A stretch of DNA of 61,493 nt from an uncultured Selenomonadales bacterium (GTDB lineage Bacteria; Bacillota; Negativicutes; Selenomonadales; Selenomonadaceae): assembly GCA_947165145.1 (NCBI GenBank), contig CAMUZG010000013.1:1-61493 (forward strand). The letters are read 5' to 3'. This document shows positions 1-7,998 of the stretch, piece by piece. How positions within the stretch are numbered: position 1 is the first letter of the stretch; each line of letters opens with the position of its first letter. The notes under the pieces were generated by a model that worked only from the letters and a program-made list of their open reading frames with translations, searched no databases and was not told where the DNA came from. Position numbers and translations under genes: made by a program.

Positions 1-15
1 ATCAAGCTTGCTCAA
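1..15 (-). CDS. Start of a gene running off the left edge
   Basis: On the minus strand an AAAGGAGG ribosome binding site (complement of 22-29) is followed six bases later by TTG AGC AAG CTT GAT, which then leaves the window. Only the first five residues (MSKLD) are visible, so no product can be named. The spacing and strength of the site resemble the other TTG starts in this window. It would lie downstream of the GT9 gene on the same strand and could be its operon partner. Confidence 0.35.
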
Positions 16-71
16 TATACACCTCCTTTAGCCGCTTGTCAATACCCTCGCAAAAATTTTTTCAACTTTTT

Positions 72-1388
72 TTAGTGGATGTAGAGAGGCTCGATAGTTC
101 CCGTCGTGACGCGCTTTTTGAGCAGATGAAAACCTTTTAACAAAGTTTCGGGCTTTATTTGAGCGATGCAGTGAGGCTCTCTCGCTACGCAACCGTAAGC
201 ATTATGTCCGTCGACGCGCTTGCATTCCAGCAAAGCGTGAGCAGGTTGCACAACGACACTCGGCACGCCGTAAGGGTAAAAAATCTGCGGAATGTCCGTA
301 TTCAAAAGCGGAAGGTCAGCTGCGAAACAATTTGTCGCCAAGACAGGGAGATTCAATGCCGCCGCGATGTGCATTGTGCCAGTATCGTTGCCGATGTACA
401 TGTCGCAAAAACTCATAACCGCCGCGCTTTGGCGGTAGTTGATTTTATTCGTCAGGTCGATGATGTTTTGCTCGTAAATCTTCGGCGCAAACGATTTCAA
501 TGCCTCGGCAGATCTCAAATCGTCTTTGCCACCGCCCACAATTACAAACGTCGCGGTCGGTTCTTCGGCAAGAATCATTTCAATAAGTTGGGCGTATTTT
601 TCTGGCGGATAATGTTTTCTTTGAGAGGTACCGCCCATTGAAAAAGCGTACAGCGGCTTTTGAGCACCGTGCAAAAGTTCTCTCGCATTGGCAATATCAA
701 CAGGCGTGTACCAAATTTCGGTCTTGCGGTTCGCTACCGGCAGGTGCAATACATTTTCGATGGTAGCAAAAAATCTGTCGGCGAGATGAATGCCGTTATT
801 GCCATACGGAAAAAGGTGCGTCGCCAAACGCATCATAACTTCCTCAAGACGATTACTTTTGTTGAACGCGTCCCAGTTGTCGTGTTTGATTGAAGTCACG
901 CGAGTTTTCGCGCCGCTCATGTACATAAGCAGAAACGTCTTGGCATGAAGAGCAAATGCAAAACAAATGTCGAAACGCTGCTCCAATAAGCGAATGGTCG
1001 TCATTAAGTTAATTCTGTAGAACTCGAATAAGTTTATCGGGTGGTAACTTTGCGGGTCTACAATCACTTCGTCGACGTAAGGACAAGCCTCTGCGAGAAT
1101 GACCGACGCTGGTCGAGCAAGCAACGTTATTCGGGCGGCAGGATAAATGCGTCGAATTTCTCGAATCGCTCCGCTACTCAAAACGAAATCGCCGACGCCT
1201 GTCTCCGTTAAAATAAGTATGTTGCCGTGCTTCGAGTTTGACGCGTCGCGATAACCGGCAGACTTAAAGCGCGGCTCCATGAAGTTCACGAATTCTTGAA
1301 GGTTGAAGCCTTTCGTTTGGAGCATGTAGTTATAAAATTGTCCGAAACCGTTAACGACGGTCGAAATATTTTCTTGGGAAGGTTCCAC
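72..1388 (-). CDS. Glycosyltransferase family 9 (heptosyltransferase-like)
   Basis: Probable GT-B transferase of the ADP-heptose:LPS heptosyltransferase family, acting at the inner face of the inner membrane in LPS core or related glycan assembly. From the GTG at 1388 it has 438 residues. The N-terminal acceptor half carries TETGVGD at about 61-67, and the donor half carries SMGGT at about 250-254 and GNDTGTMH at about 333-340, the usual GT9 signature for the nucleotide-sugar site. I chose GTG 1388 because a GAGGAG site lies 10 bases upstream; the frame stays open upstream into the end of rnhA without a better site. The roughly 55 residues before the first Rossmann strand are longer than usual for the family. 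The actual sugar cannot be read from sequence. Confidence 0.8.
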   Translation of the reverse strand: MEPSQENISTVVNGFGQFYNYMLQTKGFNLQEFVNFMEPRFKSAGYRDASNSKHGNILILTETGVGDFVLSSGAIREIRRIYPAARITLLARPASVILAEACPYVDEVIVDPQSYHPINLFEFYRINLMTTIRLLEQRFDICFAFALHAKTFLLMYMSGAKTRVTSIKHDNWDAFNKSNRLEEVMMRLATHLFPYGNNGIHLADRFFATIENVLHLPVANRKTEIWYTPVDIANARELLHGAQKPLYAFSMGGTSQRKHYPPEKYAQLIEMILAEEPTATFVIVGGGKDDLRSAEALKSFAPKIYEQNIIDLTNKINYRQSAAVMSFCDMYIGNDTGTMHIAAALNLPVLATNCFAADLPLLNTDIPQIFYPYGVPSVVVQPAHALLECKRVDGHNAYGCVAREPHCIAQIKPETLLKGFHLLKKRVTTGTIEPLYIH

Positions 1389-1462
1389 GGTCTCATCTCT
1401 CCTCAAAATTATAGCGGATTGTTGCCGATGTGATAAAATGTCGTGGCGCAACAATTTCCGCG

Positions 1463-1993
1463 TCAAAAATCGAATAAGCTCAGCTGAACAGGTCGTTGAG
1501 GATTTTCCTGCGGTTTTGAGGCAATCGGCTCGGAAATTTTTGGCGGCGGAGTATTTTTAAACTCACCACGCTGAAATTTTTCGGCAGTCGTGCGGGCAAG
1601 AAAGTCGCAACGTTCGTTGAAGAAGTTGCCCGCGTGACCTTTGACCCAGTTGAATTTGACGTTGCGGCTCGCAACTAATTTGTCCAGCTCCAACCACAAA
1701 TCACGATTGAGCACGCGACCGTTGTTCCAACCGTTCGACTTCCATTTGACAAGCCAACCGTTCGTGAAGGCGTTCTTCAAGTAGCTACTGTCGGTTAAGA
1801 GTTCGACGCTCGTGCCCGCAGGAATTTTTTTCAACGCACTGATTGCCGCCTTCAGCTCCATGCGATTGTTGGTCGTATGTTCTTCGCCGCCGAAAATTTC
1901 TTCGTGACGATTTTGTTCGTCGACGATAATCGCCGCCCAACCGCCCGCGCCAGGGTTGCCTAAGCATGAGCCGTCGGTGTGAATCGTAATCAT
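1463..1993 (-). CDS. rnhA: Ribonuclease HI with a C-terminal clamp-binding tail
   Basis: Cleaves the RNA strand of RNA-DNA hybrids (R-loops, Okazaki primers). It has 176 residues. The catalytic carboxylates are visible as Asp7 (HTDGSC), Glu46 (NNRMEL), Asp68 (LTDSS) and Asp130, with His120 in VKGHAGN. The conserved domain ends near residue 138. A proline-rich, probably disordered tail of about 30 residues follows and ends in QLSLFDF, which contains an exact bacterial beta-clamp-binding pentamer, QLSLF (170-174). The ATG at 1993 has a GGAGG site just upstream. The gene diverges from uvrC, with only 21 bases between the two start codons. The enzyme call is secure; clamp binding is inferred. Confidence 0.95.
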   Translation of the reverse strand: MITIHTDGSCLGNPGAGGWAAIIVDEQNRHEEIFGGEEHTTNNRMELKAAISALKKIPAGTSVELLTDSSYLKNAFTNGWLVKWKSNGWNNGRVLNRDLWLELDKLVASRNVKFNWVKGHAGNFFNERCDFLARTTAEKFQRGEFKNTPPPKISEPIASKPQENPQRPVQLSLFDF

Positions 1994-2014
1994 ATTTCTA
2001 CCTCCGAAGGTGTG

Positions 2015-3805
2015 ATGATTTTGGATATTGTTCAAGAAAAACTCAAGACGTTGCCCGCCGCGCCCGGTGTTTATTTGATGAAAGACGCTCGCGGCAAAGT
2101 TATTTACGTCGGCAAAGCTGTTGTGCTCAAAAATCGTGTGCGACAATATTTTCAAGCCAACAAGAATCACGGCGCAAAGGTCAAAGCGATGGTCGCGAAG
2201 ATTGCCGACTTTGAAACGATCGTCACGGCAAGCGAACTCGAAGCGTTGATTCTCGAATGCAATCTGATTAAGAAGTATCGCCCGCGCTACAACATCAGCC
2301 TCAAGGACGATAAGAGTTATCCGTATCTCAAGCTGACGCTCGCCGAAGAATTCCCGCGAATTATTTTGACACGCCGTGTTATTCATGACGGTTCGCGTTA
2401 TTTCGGACCGTACACGAGCGGGCTTGCCGTCAAGGAGACGTTGCAACTTCTGCGGAAAATTTTTCCGTTGCGCACGTGTAAAACTTTCGCAAAACGTCCG
2501 TGTCTGGAATATCACATCAAACGCTGCGTCGCGCCTTGTGCAAATAAAATCTCCCGCGAAAATTATATAGGCTTTGTCAAGTCTGCGGAAAAATTTTTGG
2601 AAGGTCGAACCGCTCAAGTCGAACGCGAACTTGCCGCACAGATGAATTCCGCCGCCGAAGCTCTGAACTTTGAACAGGCCGCCCGGCTCCGCGACGTGCT
2701 GATTGCCGTCCGCAAAATCGCCGAAAAACAAAAAATCATCACCGACACGGGCGACGTTGACGCAATCGGTTTGGCGCGACTCGATGGCGAGACTTGCGCA
2801 CAAATTTTTTTCATTCGCGACGGCAAAGTTACTGGACGCGAAAATTTTTTGTTGAACGGCGCAACCGACGAGACTGACGCTCAAGCCGTCACGGAATTCG
2901 TCAAACAATATTATTCGCGCGCAGAAATTTCGGCGACGGAAATTTTGTTGCCGACGACATTGCCCGCGGACGACGTGAAACTTTTGAGCGAATGGCTCGG
3001 CGTGAAATTAATCGAACCGAAACGCGGCGTCAAACGTGCGCTGGTCGAAATGGCAATCGACAACGCGACGAAATTTTTGGCAGAAGAATCTGCGCGGCGT
3101 CTCTCAAAAACTGCTCAAACGTTGGGTGCAGTCGAGGAGCTGAAAAATTTTTTGAACTTGCCGAAACTGCCGCGACGCATGGAATGTTTCGACATCTCAC
3201 ACATACAAGGCGCGGAGACTGTAGCGTCAATGGTCGTGTTCAGTGACGGCGTCCCCGACAAAAAAAGTTATCGACGTTTCAAAATCCGTTCGACAGAAGG
3301 CAAGCCCGACGATTTTTTATCAATGCGCGAAGTCACTGCCCGACGCTACGAAAAAATTTCAGCCGACGATTTGCCCGATTTAATCGTTATCGACGGCGGA
3401 CAAGGTCAGCTGAATTCGGCGTTGGAAATAATTCGCGGTGCAGGTCATCAAGTTCCCGTCATCGGTCTCGCAAAACAGTTTGAATTAATTTTCGTCGAAG
3501 GCTCATCAATTCCGATTGAATTGCCGCGCGACAGTCAATCGCTCAAACTCATACAACGAATCCGCGACGAGGCTCATCGGTTCGCGATAACGTACCACAG
3601 AAAACTTCGGCGGGCTCGCAATTTAAAATCGGAGCTCGACAACGTGGCGGGAATCGGCGTCAAACGTCGCACGGAACTTTTTAAAACGTTCGGCTCAATC
3701 GCGAAGATAAAGTCAGCGTCAATCGACGAACTTGCTAACGTGCCGAGCATGACGCGTTCGGCAGCCGAATCGCTGAAAAATTTTTTTACGCAGACAGACG
3801 TTTGA
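2015..3805 (+). CDS. uvrC: Excinuclease ABC subunit C
   Basis: Nucleotide excision repair nuclease that makes the dual incision around lesions marked by UvrAB, in the cytoplasm. It has 596 residues, a normal length. In order: a GIY-YIG nuclease domain at the N-terminus (GVYLM and IYVGKA, about residues 18-35), a cysteine cluster near 150-170, a UVR motif near 195-235 that contacts UvrB (NFEQAARLRD), the RNase-H-like C-terminal nuclease (FDISHIQG, VIDGGQGQL), and two helix-hairpin-helix units at the end (VAGIGVKRR, VPSMTRSAA). I chose ATG 2015 over GTG 2012 because the AAGG site lies four bases before the ATG. The 3' end overlaps the convergent permease gene by 20 bases. Confidence 0.96.
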   Translation: MILDIVQEKLKTLPAAPGVYLMKDARGKVIYVGKAVVLKNRVRQYFQANKNHGAKVKAMVAKIADFETIVTASELEALILECNLIKKYRPRYNISLKDDKSYPYLKLTLAEEFPRIILTRRVIHDGSRYFGPYTSGLAVKETLQLLRKIFPLRTCKTFAKRPCLEYHIKRCVAPCANKISRENYIGFVKSAEKFLEGRTAQVERELAAQMNSAAEALNFEQAARLRDVLIAVRKIAEKQKIITDTGDVDAIGLARLDGETCAQIFFIRDGKVTGRENFLLNGATDETDAQAVTEFVKQYYSRAEISATEILLPTTLPADDVKLLSEWLGVKLIEPKRGVKRALVEMAIDNATKFLAEESARRLSKTAQTLGAVEELKNFLNLPKLPRRMECFDISHIQGAETVASMVVFSDGVPDKKSYRRFKIRSTEGKPDDFLSMREVTARRYEKISADDLPDLIVIDGGQGQLNSALEIIRGAGHQVPVIGLAKQFELIFVEGSSIPIELPRDSQSLKLIQRIRDEAHRFAITYHRKLRRARNLKSELDNVAGIGVKRRTELFKTFGSIAKIKSASIDELANVPSMTRSAAESLKNFFTQTDV

Positions 3806-4529
3806 ACATGCGCGTTGCCAACCACACCAAAACGATTGCGTAAAGCAACAGGATTATCGCTGACGACAGGTCGAAGCCTTCGCGCAGTAATCGGCTCGTG
3901 TGCGTGAGCGGCAGGAAATTTATTACCAATCGTGCAAGCGGCGGCAATTCCGTCGTGTCGAAGAACGTCCCGCAAAGGAAACTCATCGGCATTAACAGAT
4001 ACGTGTTGACTTGCGCAAGTTCTTCGTAGGTTTGGACTTTGAGTGCCGCGCAGAAACATACTGCCGCGAAAATCATTGAGTTCAGCACGACGACAATCAA
4101 AAACTCCGCCGCACGTGAGACGCTCGAAAAAAAATTCATGTTCGCGCCGAAGATTGCCGCGACGCTCAAAATTAACGCAGTGGAGATTAACGCTCTGACG
4201 ACCGCCGAAAAAATTTTCCCCAACACGAACGCTGACGGCTCAATCGGTGCGCTCAAATATTCTTCGAGGCTCTTGTGATAGACGCGTTCGGCATGGACAC
4301 CCGTCACGCTCATGTAGCTGACGTTCATTGTGTTCAGCGCGATAATGCCAGGCACGAGGAAATCAAGGTAGCTGCCCGACGTCATGATGATACTGCGTCC
4401 CAAACCCCAGCCGAACGCAACTAGGTACATCACAGGCGTCACCAGTCGCGACAAAATAAATTTTTTCAATCGGCGACGCAGAACAATCCAATCGCGCCAC
4501 ATGATCGTTGCAATGTCGAAGAAAAACAT
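3786..4529 (-). CDS. ABC-2 type transporter permease, no ATPase partner nearby
   Basis: Integral membrane protein of 247 residues with about six hydrophobic segments, in the ABC-2 family (drug, polysaccharide or lipid exporters of the NodJ/DrrB type). Hallmarks are an N-terminal arginine-rich segment before the first membrane helix, a long second loop with ERVYHKSLEEYLSAPI (the conserved coupling region containing EY and P), and a terminal segment near LPLTHTSRLLREG, typical of NodJ-like permeases. Such permeases need a separate ATP-binding subunit, and none is encoded beside it. A GGAG site precedes ATG 4529. The substrate is unknown. The gene converges on uvrC with a 20-base overlap of coding ends. 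Confidence 0.85.
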   Translation of the reverse strand: MFFFDIATIMWRDWIVLRRRLKKFILSRLVTPVMYLVAFGWGLGRSIIMTSGSYLDFLVPGIIALNTMNVSYMSVTGVHAERVYHKSLEEYLSAPIEPSAFVLGKIFSAVVRALISTALILSVAAIFGANMNFFSSVSRAAEFLIVVVLNSMIFAAVCFCAALKVQTYEELAQVNTYLLMPMSFLCGTFFDTTELPPLARLVINFLPLTHTSRLLREGFDLSSAIILLLYAIVLVWLATRMFKRLSA

Positions 4530-4550
4530 TTCTCCAGCTCCACAAAAAAA

Positions 4551-4583
4551 TAATTCCTAATTCCAAATTCCTAATTCCGCATT
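4551..4583. repeat. Heptad-type AATTCC repeat, copy 1
   Basis: Between the divergent permease and PHP genes, AATTCC recurs in a roughly seven-base rhythm, with one variable base at each junction (A, T or G). Close relatives occur at 13585, 16353 and 35689. It resembles heptanucleotide short tandem repeats described in cyanobacteria, though the class here is unnamed. Confidence 0.7.
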
Positions 4584-4609
4584 GATAAAAACATTCTATG
4601 CGAAACTTT

Positions 4610-4637
4610 TTGCGCGGGCAAGATTTTATGTTATAAT
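4610..4637 (+). promoter_or_regulatory. Putative promoter of the PHP / acyl-CoA ligase unit
   Basis: A perfect -10 TATAAT at 4632-4637 lies 16 bases after a weak -35 TTGCGC at 4610-4615. It is 27 bases upstream of the PHP gene start, whose AAGGAG site follows immediately. Confidence 0.55.
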
Positions 4638-4664
4638 CGCCGCGAAAGGAGCGGAAAATTTTTT

Positions 4665-5402
4665 ATGAAAGATGTTCTCGATGTTCACGTCCACACGACC
4701 GCAAGCGGGCACGCATACAGCACTTTCAGCGAAGTCATTGCCGCCGCCAAAAGCAAAGGTCTCGAACTCATCGGTCTCGCCGAACACGCGCCCAGCGTTC
4801 CAGGGGCAATTCACAATTTTTATTTCATGAATTTCAGAGTCATTCGCCGCGAAGTTGACGGGCTCAAAATTGCAATGGGAGCCGAGCTCAACGTAATCGA
4901 CTACTCCGGCAGCACCGACCTTCCCGCGAAAATTTTGAAACGTCTCGACTACGCAATCGCAAGCTTGCACAGTGAATGCATCGAACCCGGCAGTGTGGAA
5001 GAAAATACTGCGGCGATTATCGGAGCAATGAGAAATCCGCACGTCACGATAATCGGTCACCCAGACAATCCGCAGTTCCCCGTTGACTTTGACGCAATCG
5101 CCCGCGCCGCCGCCGATAATCACGTCCTGCTCGAAGTCAACAGTAGCTCCTACTTGCCGACGGGACATCGCAAAGGCTCGGTTGAACAGGCTAAATTGAT
5201 GCTGACTGCCTGCAAAAAATACGGCGCGGAAGTCATCATGGGCTCCGACGCGCACATTGATCTTGATGTCGGCAATCACGAACTGTCGCAAAAAATTTTG
5301 GCGGATAACAATTTCCCCGCCGAACTCGTCATAAATTCAAGTGTCGAAAAATTTTTTGACCGCGTCGCTTACAGAAATTCGCTGAGACCGAAAGGAGCGT
5401 AA
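4665..5402 (+). CDS. PHP-domain phosphatase (YcdX/histidinol-phosphatase-like)
   Basis: Metal-dependent phosphoesterase of the PHP superfamily, 245 residues. The metal-binding series is complete: HVHT at the N-terminus, AEHAP, GAELN, ASLHS, GHPDN and GSDAH near the C-terminus. The overall order and length fit the YcdX-type phosphatase group rather than DNA polymerase PHP domains. The start is the ATG at 4665, after an AAGGAG site with rather long spacing of 12 bases. It is followed after five bases by an acyl-CoA ligase, so the two are probably cotranscribed. The substrate cannot be deduced; a sugar or nucleotide phosphate is typical of the family. Confidence 0.85.
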   Translation: MKDVLDVHVHTTASGHAYSTFSEVIAAAKSKGLELIGLAEHAPSVPGAIHNFYFMNFRVIRREVDGLKIAMGAELNVIDYSGSTDLPAKILKRLDYAIASLHSECIEPGSVEENTAAIIGAMRNPHVTIIGHPDNPQFPVDFDAIARAAADNHVLLEVNSSSYLPTGHRKGSVEQAKLMLTACKKYGAEVIMGSDAHIDLDVGNHELSQKILADNNFPAELVINSSVEKFFDRVAYRNSLRPKGA

Positions 5403-5407
5403 ACATT

Positions 5408-6871
5408 TTGTTGGTTCACGAAATCATAAATCACGGGCATGACGACGACATTGCAATCGTCGACGAGGGGCGGCGAATCACATACGCGCAACTTAAGCAG
5501 TGCATAAAAAAATACCGCAATCGTCTTTACGCGTTGGGAATTCGGCAAGGCGATCGCGTCGGGATTTTTTCGCGCAACAGCACCGAATTTATCTACAGCT
5601 ACTTCGCGGCGGCGTCACTCGGCGCAATCAACGTCCCGATAAATTTTCAGCTCAGTTTGCCCGAAACGGCTTACATCTTGAAGAACGCGGGCGTTGAACA
5701 TCTGCTGACTTATGAGCCGCTCAAGTTCGAGGAAAATTTTTCAATCACGCAACACGACATCGCGACTTTCGCCGAAGAAATTTCGCCAGAAGCTCCAGCG
5801 TTGCCCGACGATTTTGCCGACAACAATCCTTGCGCGATAATTTACACTTCCGGCACGACGGGCAATCCTAAAGGTGCAGTTCTTTCACACAAAAATTTGG
5901 TGCACAACGCCTGGCAATGTAGCGTTTTCAAATGCCGCCGTGACTGCAAAGTTCTCTGCGTCTTGCCGATGTATCACTGCTTCGGTTGGACGTGCACCGT
6001 GCTCAACACGTTTTATCGCGGCGCGGAACTTCACGTTATGCGCGTCTTCAAGCCGAAAGATATGGTTGACATGGTGCGCGACCAAGAAATCACCGACGTT
6101 ATCATCGTGCCGTCGATTTTCAAATTGGTCACAGCACTCGCCAAGCCTGAAGACTTCAAAAGTGTTCGATTCGCGATGAGCGGCGGAACAACTTTGCCCG
6201 ACAAAATCGTCAACGAGTTCACGAAAAAATTCGGTATGCCCGTCGCTGAAGGTTACGGCTTGTCGGAAGCGTCGCCTTGCGTATTTCTGACCACTCACGG
6301 CGAAGAACGTCAAGGTTCCTGCGGCAAACAGCTTGACGGCGAAGAGATTCGTATTGTCGACGAAAACGGTAACGACGTTCCTCAAGGCGAAGTCGGTGAA
6401 GTTCTCGTTCGCGGCGGTCAAGTCATGCTCGGCTATTGGAAAAATCCGCAAGCTACTGCTGAGACGATTGACGCGGACGGTTGGCTCCACACGGGCGACG
6501 TCGGCAAAGTCGACGCGGACGGCTACTATTACATTGTCAACAGAATCAAAGAAATGATTATCAGCATGGGCGAGAACATTTATCCTCGCGAAGTCGAAGA
6601 AGTCGTCTACAAATTCAACGGCATTAAAGATGCGGCGGTTATCGGCGTCGATGACAAACTGCGCGGACAGGTCGGCGCATGTTTCTACGAAGTTCAAGAA
6701 GGCGCAACGGTTGATGTTCGTGAGCTGAAAAAATTCCTGCAGAAGAATCTTGCTCTGTACAAAGTCCCACGTGAATTCCACAGGTTGAACGAAATTCCGC
6801 GCACGTCGACTGGTAAAATTTCCAAGCGCAAAATTTTGGAAGATTATCTAGCTACGAAGGGCGGCGAATGA
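5408..6871 (+). CDS. Acyl-CoA synthetase (AMP-forming)
   Basis: Activates a carboxylic acid to its acyl-adenylate and then to acyl-CoA. It has 487 residues, in the ANL superfamily. The P-loop-like A3 motif YTSGTTGNPKG, the A5 motif EGYGLSEASP, the A7 segment WLHTGDVG and the C-terminal catalytic lysine in STGKISKRK are all present, so both the adenylation and thioesterification states should work. The sequence is most like the medium/long-chain fatty acid ligase branch, but the substrate pocket cannot be assigned by eye. The start is TTG 5408, ten bases after an AAAGGAG site that overlaps the end of the upstream PHP gene. Confidence 0.88.
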   Translation: MLVHEIINHGHDDDIAIVDEGRRITYAQLKQCIKKYRNRLYALGIRQGDRVGIFSRNSTEFIYSYFAAASLGAINVPINFQLSLPETAYILKNAGVEHLLTYEPLKFEENFSITQHDIATFAEEISPEAPALPDDFADNNPCAIIYTSGTTGNPKGAVLSHKNLVHNAWQCSVFKCRRDCKVLCVLPMYHCFGWTCTVLNTFYRGAELHVMRVFKPKDMVDMVRDQEITDVIIVPSIFKLVTALAKPEDFKSVRFAMSGGTTLPDKIVNEFTKKFGMPVAEGYGLSEASPCVFLTTHGEERQGSCGKQLDGEEIRIVDENGNDVPQGEVGEVLVRGGQVMLGYWKNPQATAETIDADGWLHTGDVGKVDADGYYYIVNRIKEMIISMGENIYPREVEEVVYKFNGIKDAAVIGVDDKLRGQVGACFYEVQEGATVDVRELKKFLQKNLALYKVPREFHRLNEIPRTSTGKISKRKILEDYLATKGGE

Positions 6872-6872
6872 T

Positions 6873-7457
6873 TTGAAAAAAATTTTCGTCGCGCTGACGT
6901 TCATGTTGATTTTGACGGGCAGTCACTTCGCCGAGTGTGCTGAATTCACGCGTGAGCAAGTCGCCCAAATGATTTCAATCACCGTGAACAATCCCGCCGC
7001 GAAAAACTCAAAGTTCGCCTTCGACACCGAGACCTTCAGAAAAAATTACAACAACTTCATAAAGAATTTTATCGCCGCGACAAATGCTGGCACCGACGCT
7101 TTCATGATGAAGAAAATTTTCATGATAGACGAATTGAAACTTCATGCGCGGGACGAGGGCAAAATCTTCGCGAAAAATTTTTTGAACAAAGTCGCAATCG
7201 TCGGCTTGAGCAACGACTACGGCAAAGTCAAGGTGCTCAACATTTTCATTGCGCCGTTCGAGGACAAAAATGACGCGCTCTTCAACGTTTTGGTTCTGCA
7301 AGGGTTCGTTGCGGGAATCACGCCTGGCATTGACGCGACAGCCCTATTCGAAGAGATTAAACGCTCGCCGAACGAAACGGTGATTCACAACGGCGTGAGA
7401 TATTCCGTCACCACGGAAGACAATCTGAACGTTTTGACCGCGACGCCCGCTCAATAA
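6873..7457 (+). CDS. Secreted protein of unknown function
   Basis: I do not recognise a family. The product has 194 residues with a clear Sec signal peptide (KK, then a hydrophobic stretch, cleavage near residue 22 after AECA). The mature part is lysine- and phenylalanine-rich, mixed alpha/beta in appearance, with no cysteines and no membrane helices. The start is a TTG at 6873, one base after the stop of the acyl-CoA ligase and preceded by a purine-rich AAGGGCGG, which suggests translational coupling in the same operon. A terminator follows the gene directly. Confidence 0.7.
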   Translation: MKKIFVALTFMLILTGSHFAECAEFTREQVAQMISITVNNPAAKNSKFAFDTETFRKNYNNFIKNFIAATNAGTDAFMMKKIFMIDELKLHARDEGKIFAKNFLNKVAIVGLSNDYGKVKVLNIFIAPFEDKNDALFNVLVLQGFVAGITPGIDATALFEEIKRSPNETVIHNGVRYSVTTEDNLNVLTATPAQ

Positions 7458-7470
7458 TTTTTGGCAAAGA

Positions 7471-7512
7471 AAAAACCTCCCGCGCTGTTTCAGTTGCAGG
7501 AGGCTTTTTTTT
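7471..7512. terminator. Bidirectional terminator between convergent units
   Basis: CCTCC (7476-7480) pairs with GGAGG (7499-7503), with an inner CTG/CAG pair. It is flanked by an A-run on the left and eight T residues at 7505-7512. It can end both the plus-strand secreted-protein unit and the minus-strand pfkA-rpiB unit. Confidence 0.75.
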
Positions 7513-7524
7513 GTTGCGTTGGGT

Positions 7525-7986
7525 TTATTTCACAGGCACGCAATGTTTGTCGTTGATGTCGGCAACTTTCTGAACGCGACGACGATATTTTTCCGCCGTC
7601 AAAGGTTCGGTCGCCATCCACGTCTTGACAATCTCCATTGCGATAGCCGAGCCGATAATTTTCCCGCCGATGCAAAGGACGTTGGAATCGGTGTGTTCGC
7701 GTGAAAGTTGTGCGCAGAAAGGATCTTGGCAGACAGCCGCGTAAATGCCGTGAATTTTGTTGGCGATGAGTGCTGAACCGTAACCAACTCCGTCGACGAA
7801 AATTCCGCGCTCACATTCGCCTTTCGCCACAGCAAGTGCCGCAGGATAAACGAAATCGGACAAATCGCAAGCTCCCTCGTCGTAGGTGCCGAAATCTTTG
7901 ACCTCGTGTCCTTGCGCCTCAAGATAATCTTTGATTTGATTTTTGAGCTGTGTACCGGCGTGGTCGTTTGCCATTGCGATTTTCAT
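7525..7986 (-). CDS. rpiB: RpiB/LacAB-type sugar-phosphate isomerase, variant active site
   Basis: Interconverts ribose 5-phosphate and ribulose 5-phosphate, or a related aldose/ketose pair, in the cytoplasm. It has 153 residues, the normal length. Asp8-His9 (NDHAG) and His98 in SREHTD, which opens the sugar ring in the E. coli enzyme, are conserved. The position of the catalytic cysteine (Cys66 of E. coli RpiB) is Asp65 here, in VDGVGYGS. A DGVG-type subgroup probably exists in this family, so the exact substrate is uncertain. It lies 12 bases downstream of pfkA and is probably cotranscribed with it. Confidence 0.85.
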   Translation of the reverse strand: MKIAMANDHAGTQLKNQIKDYLEAQGHEVKDFGTYDEGACDLSDFVYPAALAVAKGECERGIFVDGVGYGSALIANKIHGIYAAVCQDPFCAQLSREHTDSNVLCIGGKIIGSAIAMEIVKTWMATEPLTAEKYRRRVQKVADINDKHCVPVK

Positions 7987-7998
7987 TGTGAAACCTCC

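Noticed and set aside
1994-2908. N-terminal extension of RNase HI over 300 codons
   Set aside because: The open frame upstream of ATG 1993 is antisense to uvrC; the RNase HI fold starts exactly at that ATG behind a GGAGG site.
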